From CAYVMN01 sp043808585 (GTDB lineage: Bacteria > Desulfobacterota > DSM-4660 > Desulfatiglandales > Desulfatiglandaceae): a DNA stretch of 9,764 nt. The notes beneath the pieces are model-generated. The model made no database searches and was not told the origin of the DNA. It saw nothing but the letters and a program-made list of their open reading frames with translations. The position numbers were made by a program, and so were the translations under genes. Of the stretch, positions 6,669 through 9,764 are shown one piece after another (positions within the stretch are counted from its first letter, which is position 1; each line of letters starts with the position of its first letter). Location of the stretch: positions 1 to 9,764 of the forward strand of contig JAZDES010000209.1 in the NCBI GenBank assembly GCA_043808585.1, given 5' to 3'.

Positions 6669-7882
6669 CGGATGACCGGATATTCAGCCAGAAGCTCACC
6701 CGTACCGCGGTCCAAGGTGTCATTGCAACCATCAGAATGAAGAAATATGGTAGCATCTCGCACCAGCTTCTCCATCCCCACATCTTTCATTGCACCATTG
6801 CCCCCGAACATTTGCAGTGCATCCAGTGCGACCTTTATAACAACCTTTGAACAGAAGGGCTTGATAGATCGAGCCAGCCTGAGGTCGAAGTGCTCCGGAT
6901 GATCAGCCTGCCAACATCCCCTCCTGACCATGTCCTGGGCTGCCATAAGCGATGCATACATGTCAGCCAATTTGATGGCTATGTTGGCATGCTGGATGAT
7001 GGGCTTCACACCCTGGATGCGCATCTGGGCGTACTCCAGGGCCTTATCAAAGGCACTCCACCCGACTCCAAGCGTGCTGGCCCCTGCATAGGCATTGGAC
7101 TGGGGGGATATCTTGACCCAGTCACGCAGTGCCGTATTCCAGTCAAAAATCATGTTGGCCGTAGGCACACGGCAGTCTTGGAAGATCAGCTCTGCATTGC
7201 CGGCCAGCCTTTCCCCAATCTTGTTGTAGACGCGACCGGTCGTAAACCCGTCAAAATTGTCCACACCAGGGAGTTCTCTGGGTACAATGAACGCACTCAT
7301 CCCCTCGCTGATCCGAGCCTTTGGATTACTCCTGGCAAATATGATATAGAGATGGGCGATGTAGCCGTTTGAAATGAACTCTTTGGTGCCATTCAAGATC
7401 ACATGGTCTCCATTTCGGATACAGCTCATCTTGGGACCTGCCTTGGGGTCTTTGTGTGGCAGCATGTGATCCGATCCGCTTTCTGATTCCTTCATGGCCA
7501 CTGCGCAGCATCCGACAGGGTCCTCCAGCAAAGGAACCAAGTATTTTTTCATTTGCTCTTGTGTTCCCGCGCTCTGCAGCAACTGAATGACCTTCCAGTT
7601 TTGGGCATAGATCACGGACACGCCCAGATCGCCAACGGCCAGTTCCTCCACCAACATGCCAAGGGTCAGGGAATCGGCGCCCCCTCCTCCCAAATCTTCT
7701 CCCACGGCAATGCCTTTGAGCCCCAGGGCGTTGGCTGCCTTGATGATATCCCAGGGGATACCTTTGATTGGGTCAGGCTCGGCGTCGTATGCTGGGGCCT
7801 TAGGCTTGACCTCCTTTTCCACGAATTCCCGGATCATTGTCCTGAGAGCCTGCTGCTCTTCTGTTGGGCTGAAATCAAACAT
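6665..7882 (-). CDS. Acyl-CoA dehydrogenase family flavoprotein with non-canonical catalytic residue
   Basis: 405 residues, full length. The N-terminal helical domain covers about 1-120. The middle beta domain includes the ESGSD motif (134-138; the family usually has EPGAGSD) and NGTKEFISNG (164-173). The C-terminal helical domain follows, with R288 in MRIQGVKPI and QMFGGNG (357-363). The catalytic Glu of most family members lies in an I-Y-E-G-T context near the C-terminus. Here it reads LHSDGCND (381-388), so Asp384 occupies that position. The alternative Glu site used by isovaleryl-CoA-type enzymes also lacks Glu (about Q261-S262). The enzyme should bind FAD and a CoA thioester and pass electrons to EtfBA, encoded just downstream. 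Loss of the Glu is known from cyclohex-1-ene-1-carboxyl-CoA dehydrogenases, but their alternative Asp base near residue 91 has no clear equivalent here (VIYAQNW). The substrate is unknown. The start is supported by GGAGGAG (7889-7895). Confidence 0.92.
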   Translation of the reverse strand: MFDFSPTEEQQALRTMIREFVEKEVKPKAPAYDAEPDPIKGIPWDIIKAANALGLKGIAVGEDLGGGGADSLTLGMLVEELAVGDLGVSVIYAQNWKVIQLLQSAGTQEQMKKYLVPLLEDPVGCCAVAMKESESGSDHMLPHKDPKAGPKMSCIRNGDHVILNGTKEFISNGYIAHLYIIFARSNPKARISEGMSAFIVPRELPGVDNFDGFTTGRVYNKIGERLAGNAELIFQDCRVPTANMIFDWNTALRDWVKISPQSNAYAGASTLGVGWSAFDKALEYAQMRIQGVKPIIQHANIAIKLADMYASLMAAQDMVRRGCWQADHPEHFDLRLARSIKPFCSKVVIKVALDALQMFGGNGAMKDVGMEKLVRDATIFLHSDGCNDTLDRGTGELLAEYPVIR

Positions 7883-7930
7883 AGTCGTCTCCTCCGATTG
7901 GTTGTGAATGGGCTGGGTTTTTCATTCCCT

Positions 7931-7943
7931 TTTCAAATTGAAA
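7931..7943. promoter_or_regulatory. 13-bp palindrome over the putative -10 region of the acyl-CoA dehydrogenase promoter
   Basis: TTTCAA and TTGAAA arms surround a single A; the arms match perfectly. TTCATT (7921-7926) and AATGAA (7942-7947) form a second, overlapping inverted pair. The position between the TTGACA box and the gene fits a repressor operator. The protein that binds it is unknown; it does not match the palindrome before the LacI-family gene. Confidence 0.4.
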
Positions 7944-7963
7944 TGAAGAACCTCTCCTGTCAA
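7937..7963 (-). promoter_or_regulatory. Candidate sigma-70 promoter for the acyl-CoA dehydrogenase operon
   Basis: On the minus strand a perfect TTGACA (7958-7963) is followed after 15 bp by TTCAAT (7937-7942, 4 of 6 matches). The spacer is short. At 17 bp the hexamer is a poor CAATTT. The weak -10 would suit an activated promoter, and a Crp/Fnr-like site lies immediately upstream. Transcription may also read through from the LacI-family gene, because no terminator is seen. Confidence 0.35.
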
Positions 7964-7968
7964 ACGGG

Positions 7969-7982
7969 TTGATAAATATCAT
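7969..7982. promoter_or_regulatory. Crp/Fnr-family-like binding site
   Basis: TTGAT-AAAT-ATCAT matches the Fnr consensus TTGAT-N4-ATCAA at nine of ten defined bases. Its centre lies about 45 bases before the start of transcription expected from the candidate promoter, near the -41.5 position of class II activation. Many anaerobes carry Crp/Fnr regulators, so redox or effector control of the operon is plausible. No such regulator is encoded in this window. Confidence 0.4.
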
Positions 7983-7985
7983 TAG

Positions 7986-7996
7986 GTTGTCACAAC
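7986..7996. promoter_or_regulatory. 11-bp perfect palindrome upstream of the acyl-CoA dehydrogenase promoter
   Basis: GTTGT and ACAAC arms flank a single C. It sits four bases beyond the Crp/Fnr-like site and could be a second regulator site in the 141-bp gap between the LacI-family gene and the acyl-CoA dehydrogenase. A chance origin is possible for a palindrome of this size. Confidence 0.3.
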
Positions 7997-8023
7997 AAGA
8001 TACCTGACATAGCAGGCCTGCCC

Positions 8024-9130
8024 TTACATTACATGTTCAGCTTTATCGATAACATATCTCGAATTGACGGAATATCCACAGCTCTTCCGAATAATTAGCT
8101 CTGGTTCAAGAACGATCTGATATCTTTTTTTGTAACCTCTTTTCTTTTCTATTCTGTCAATGAGTCTTTGGGCCCCCAATCGTCCCATTTCGTGCGTACG
8201 CTGGGAAATTGTCGTAATTTGTATACTGCAGAAGGAAGTTGCCTCAACATTGTTAAAGCCGACTAACGCCATGTCTTCAGGGATCTTCAGGCCCGCTTCC
8301 CAGATGGCTTCAAAAACGCCAAGGGCTATGTCGTCGTTATTGGCAAAGACTGCCGTGGGGCGTTTGTCTAAATCCATTTTTAAAAATCCCTTCACGCCAA
8401 GATAACCGGTTTTTTGGAAGTAGTCGCCCTCATGAACCAGTTGCTCTGAGACGGATATCCCATAGGCCTTAAACGCCTTCATTGCGCCGTCAAATCGTTC
8501 AATGGCCGTCGACGTGTTGGACGGGCCTTTAATAATGCCGATCCGCTGATGACCCAAGCGAATCAGATGCTCTACTGCCAGATAGGCACCCTTTGAATTA
8601 TCAACAATCACGTAATCGAGATCGCCACAGTTGTACGTACGCCGAAGAACAGCCACTACGGGAAATCCCGAACCGACCAGCATCTTCAGATTCTCATTAT
8701 CAACAAGTGCAGCAGAAGTGAGAATCCCATCAATGCCTCTGGCCCTTACGTTCCCGATCTCTTTAGATTCCAATTCACTGTCGTCATAAGTGGAGATAAT
8801 GCTCAACGAATACCCATTTTCCTTTAGGACTTCGTCAACGCCTGCGGCAATCTCAGGAAAAATAGGGTGTTTGGTACTCTTGATCAGGAAGGCAATAGAA
8901 TAGGACCGGCCTTTTACGAGGGATCTTGCGACTAGATTTGGTGTATAGTTGAGTGACTCGATGACCTTTAAGACGCGATATCTCGTCTCTTCACCAACCC
9001 CAGGCCTGCCATTGAGTATCATGGAAACGGTAGAGGGCGATACCTTTGCCTTTCTGGCGATATCCCTGATAGTGATTCTATTGTTGAGCCTGGTAAGTGC
9101 CTTTTTCCTTTTAGAATGGGCGATGTTCAT
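8024..9130 (-). CDS. LacI/GalR-family transcriptional regulator
   Basis: 368 residues from the ATG at 9130; a GTG at 9154 would give 376. Numbering below is from the GTG. The DNA-binding domain at 27-75 has the LacI helix-turn-helix (TIRDIARKAKVSPSTVSMIL) and the hinge helix PNLVARSL (72-79). A full periplasmic-binding-protein-like effector domain follows (about 86-355), with ANNDDIALGV (271-280) and PEDMALVGFNN (292-302). A 20-residue tail, longer than usual, ends the protein. Neither start has a good Shine-Dalgarno; AGGGA lies 11 bases before the ATG. LacI proteins are homodimers or tetramers that release DNA or change affinity on binding a small ligand, mostly sugars. Placement at the head of an acyl-CoA/Etf operon suggests a different ligand or a role in linking catabolism to carbon supply. 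Its own promoter carries a strong palindrome, indicating autorepression. It may also control the divergent gene beyond the right edge. Confidence 0.93.
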   Translation of the reverse strand: MNIAHSKRKKALTRLNNRITIRDIARKAKVSPSTVSMILNGRPGVGEETRYRVLKVIESLNYTPNLVARSLVKGRSYSIAFLIKSTKHPIFPEIAAGVDEVLKENGYSLSIISTYDDSELESKEIGNVRARGIDGILTSAALVDNENLKMLVGSGFPVVAVLRRTYNCGDLDYVIVDNSKGAYLAVEHLIRLGHQRIGIIKGPSNTSTAIERFDGAMKAFKAYGISVSEQLVHEGDYFQKTGYLGVKGFLKMDLDKRPTAVFANNDDIALGVFEAIWEAGLKIPEDMALVGFNNVEATSFCSIQITTISQRTHEMGRLGAQRLIDRIEKKRGYKKRYQIVLEPELIIRKSCGYSVNSRYVIDKAEHVM

Positions 9131-9181
9131 TGCCGTAAGAGTCCCTAATTTCACAGTGAAAACGGAGAATTTTGAATTGAC

Positions 9182-9206
9182 TAAAACGATTTAATAAACC
9201 GTTTTA
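9182..9206. promoter_or_regulatory. Near-perfect 25-bp palindrome, probable autoregulatory operator of the LacI-family gene
   Basis: TAAAACG (9182-9188) and CGTTTTA (9200-9206) are exact reverse complements. The interior TTTA-A-TAAA (9190-9198) is also symmetric about 9194, so 11 of 12 base pairs match; only A9189/C9199 breaks symmetry. It covers the -10 box and probable start site of the regulator's promoter. It also contains a shorter AAAC-C-GTTT palindrome (9196-9204) and the similar AAACGATTT (9184-9192), so two adjacent LacI-type half-operators are an alternative reading. Confidence 0.65.
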
Positions 9207-9219
9207 CCCAATTTGTCAA
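9191..9219 (-). promoter_or_regulatory. Sigma-70 promoter of the LacI-family gene
   Basis: On the minus strand, a perfect -35 TTGACA (9214-9219), an ideal 17-bp spacer (9197-9213) and -10 TATTAA (9191-9196, 4 of 6). Transcription should start near 9184, giving a leader of about 30 bases to the GTG or 54 to the ATG. Confidence 0.65.
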
Positions 9220-9487
9220 CCACTTTTTTTCCTTTAGGACTGTGCCTATTACCTTGTTTAACATATTGTTTTTTATTTCGGAGTGCGGCGAGATTCGGAT
9301 GAAAATCATCGCAAGTCCCGACAAAATCGTCATCAGGGCGATTAAAATAAAGGGCTTTTGCCCAAAACTGGGAGCGGAACCGTTGCTCCTTCCATAATTT
9401 TCCTTTGACTTTTGTGTTGCCCCGGCTTACCATTGATTAATAATTGTAATCTTTCTAGACCTCGATCCCAATTAAGGTATTATTATC

Positions 9488-9508
9488 GTTAATCACCCAT
9501 TCATTAAC
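9488..9508. promoter_or_regulatory. 21-bp inverted repeat, possible operator of the divergent gene
   Basis: GTTAAT (9488-9493) and ATTAAC (9503-9508) are exact reverse complements with a 9-bp spacer. A second inverted pair, CATTA (9502-9506) and TAATG (9513-9517), overlaps it. The arms differ from the palindrome before the LacI-family gene, so the same protein is not clearly implied. AT-rich DNA makes such repeats more likely by chance. Confidence 0.3.
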
Positions 9509-9750
9509 AAACTAATGGTTCACAAAATCGAAAATTTGCGTACAGCTTTTTACAGAGTGTGATCTTTTGATTTTGCCCGTCTAAATAACTATTCAACCAA
9601 TCGAAAAACCGGTGATAAGAGCAATTGTGTACACTTTGGCAACGGCATGAAAGCCATAAACCGCTGGTTATTCACACAAGGTCCCATTGGATGTGCCCAT
9701 TTTTGCGAAGGGCATGCATCGTAGGGGCTTCGATGGGAAAAGCCACAGGG

Positions 9751-9758
9751 AAGGAGGT
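9751..9758 (+). promoter_or_regulatory. Strong Shine-Dalgarno for a plus-strand gene starting just outside the window
   Basis: AAGGAGGT is a perfect match to the anti-Shine-Dalgarno, with six bases remaining to the window edge. A start codon is expected at or near the first base beyond it. The gene would be transcribed divergently from the LacI-family regulator. Confidence 0.7.
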
Positions 9759-9764
9759 CAAGCA

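Larger units (their letters stand above)
9220..9764. other. Gene-free, AT-rich divergent intergenic region
   Basis: No convincing gene lies between the LacI-family promoter and the right edge. An 80-codon open frame (9191-9433, minus) and an overlapping 50-codon frame (9181-9333, minus, with a hydrophobic start) lack ribosome binding sites and run through the promoter and operator. The stretch is clearly more AT-rich than the coding DNA. It holds clustered inverted repeats at 9435-9451 and 9488-9517, an 8-bp palindrome GTGTACAC (9627-9634), the octamer ATCGAAAA twice (9528-9535 and 9600-9607), and a short hairpin (GGCTT 9726-9730, AAGCC 9740-9744) just before the terminal Shine-Dalgarno. A weak plus-strand promoter (TTGATT 9567-9572, TATTCA 9590-9595) could serve the gene beyond the edge. 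It probably combines the control regions of two divergent units. Confidence 0.5.

Noticed and set aside
6890..7372. 160-codon plus-strand open frame
   Set aside because: Antisense to the acyl-CoA dehydrogenase, with no domain or ribosome binding site.
8012..8021. 10-bp perfect palindrome GCAGGCCTGC right after the LacI-family stop, considered as a terminator
   Set aside because: It has no loop and no following T-run, so it cannot act as an intrinsic terminator. It may be chance.
9181..9333. 50-codon minus-strand frame beginning with a hydrophobic, membrane-like segment
   Set aside because: It overlaps the previous frame, lacks a Shine-Dalgarno and ends inside the operator. The hydrophobic stretch is what AT-rich DNA often gives by chance.
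9191..9433. 80-codon minus-strand open frame upstream of the LacI-family gene
   Set aside because: It has no ribosome binding site or recognisable domain, its charged composition resembles nothing familiar, and it runs through the promoter and operator of the regulator.
9434..9764. Riboswitch, tRNA or sigma-54 promoter in the right intergenic region
   Set aside because: No cloverleaf, no recognisable riboswitch core and no GG-N10-GC element were found. Only short inverted repeats are visible.

Overview
The window reads as an accessory catabolic region from an anaerobic bacterium, most likely a Desulfobacterota (deltaproteobacterial) sulfate reducer or syntroph. This is an inference from gene content: a membrane Fe-S oxidoreductase that fuses a NarI-like b-type cytochrome domain to HdrD-like CCG modules next to etfBA and an acyl-CoA dehydrogenase, a DUF362 ferredoxin-like protein, and a MoaD-type sulfur carrier. 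No rRNA, tRNA, CRISPR array or mobile element was seen.

Layout. At the left edge a plus-strand gene (39-1199) encodes a DUF362 protein with two C-terminal 4Fe-4S clusters. It probably ends an operon that begins outside the window, since an open frame ends with an ATGA overlap at its start codon. It converges, with a 13-bp gap, on a long minus-strand series. Read in the direction of transcription this is: LacI-family regulator (9130 to 8024), acyl-CoA dehydrogenase (7882 to 6665), etfB (6593 to 5787), etfA (5762 to 4770), zinc-type medium-chain dehydrogenase (4671 to 3643), EMO-like membrane Fe-S oxidoreductase (3619 to 1592) and MoaD-like carrier (1494 to 1213). Gaps are 141, 71, 24, 98, 23 and 97 bp, with no convincing terminator in any of them. 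At the right edge a 610-bp region holds the regulator's promoter and operator and, at its end, a perfect Shine-Dalgarno for a divergent plus-strand gene that starts just outside.

How the genes fit together. An acyl-CoA or alicyclic acyl-CoA thioester would be oxidised by the acyl-CoA dehydrogenase. Electrons would pass to EtfBA and then to the membrane Fe-S/haem protein, which reduces menaquinone. The NAD(P)-type dehydrogenase would act on a hydroxy, oxo or enoyl intermediate of the same pathway. Both dehydrogenases carry unusual active sites: the usual catalytic Glu of the first and the first catalytic zinc Cys of the second are absent. The substrate is therefore probably not an ordinary straight-chain fatty acyl-CoA.

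Regulation. The LacI-family gene has a strong sigma-70 promoter overlapped by a near-perfect 25-bp palindrome, which suggests autorepression. The 141-bp gap before the acyl-CoA dehydrogenase contains a Crp/Fnr-like site (9 of 10 bases), a TTGACA box and two further palindromes, so the catabolic genes may have their own redox- or effector-controlled promoter.
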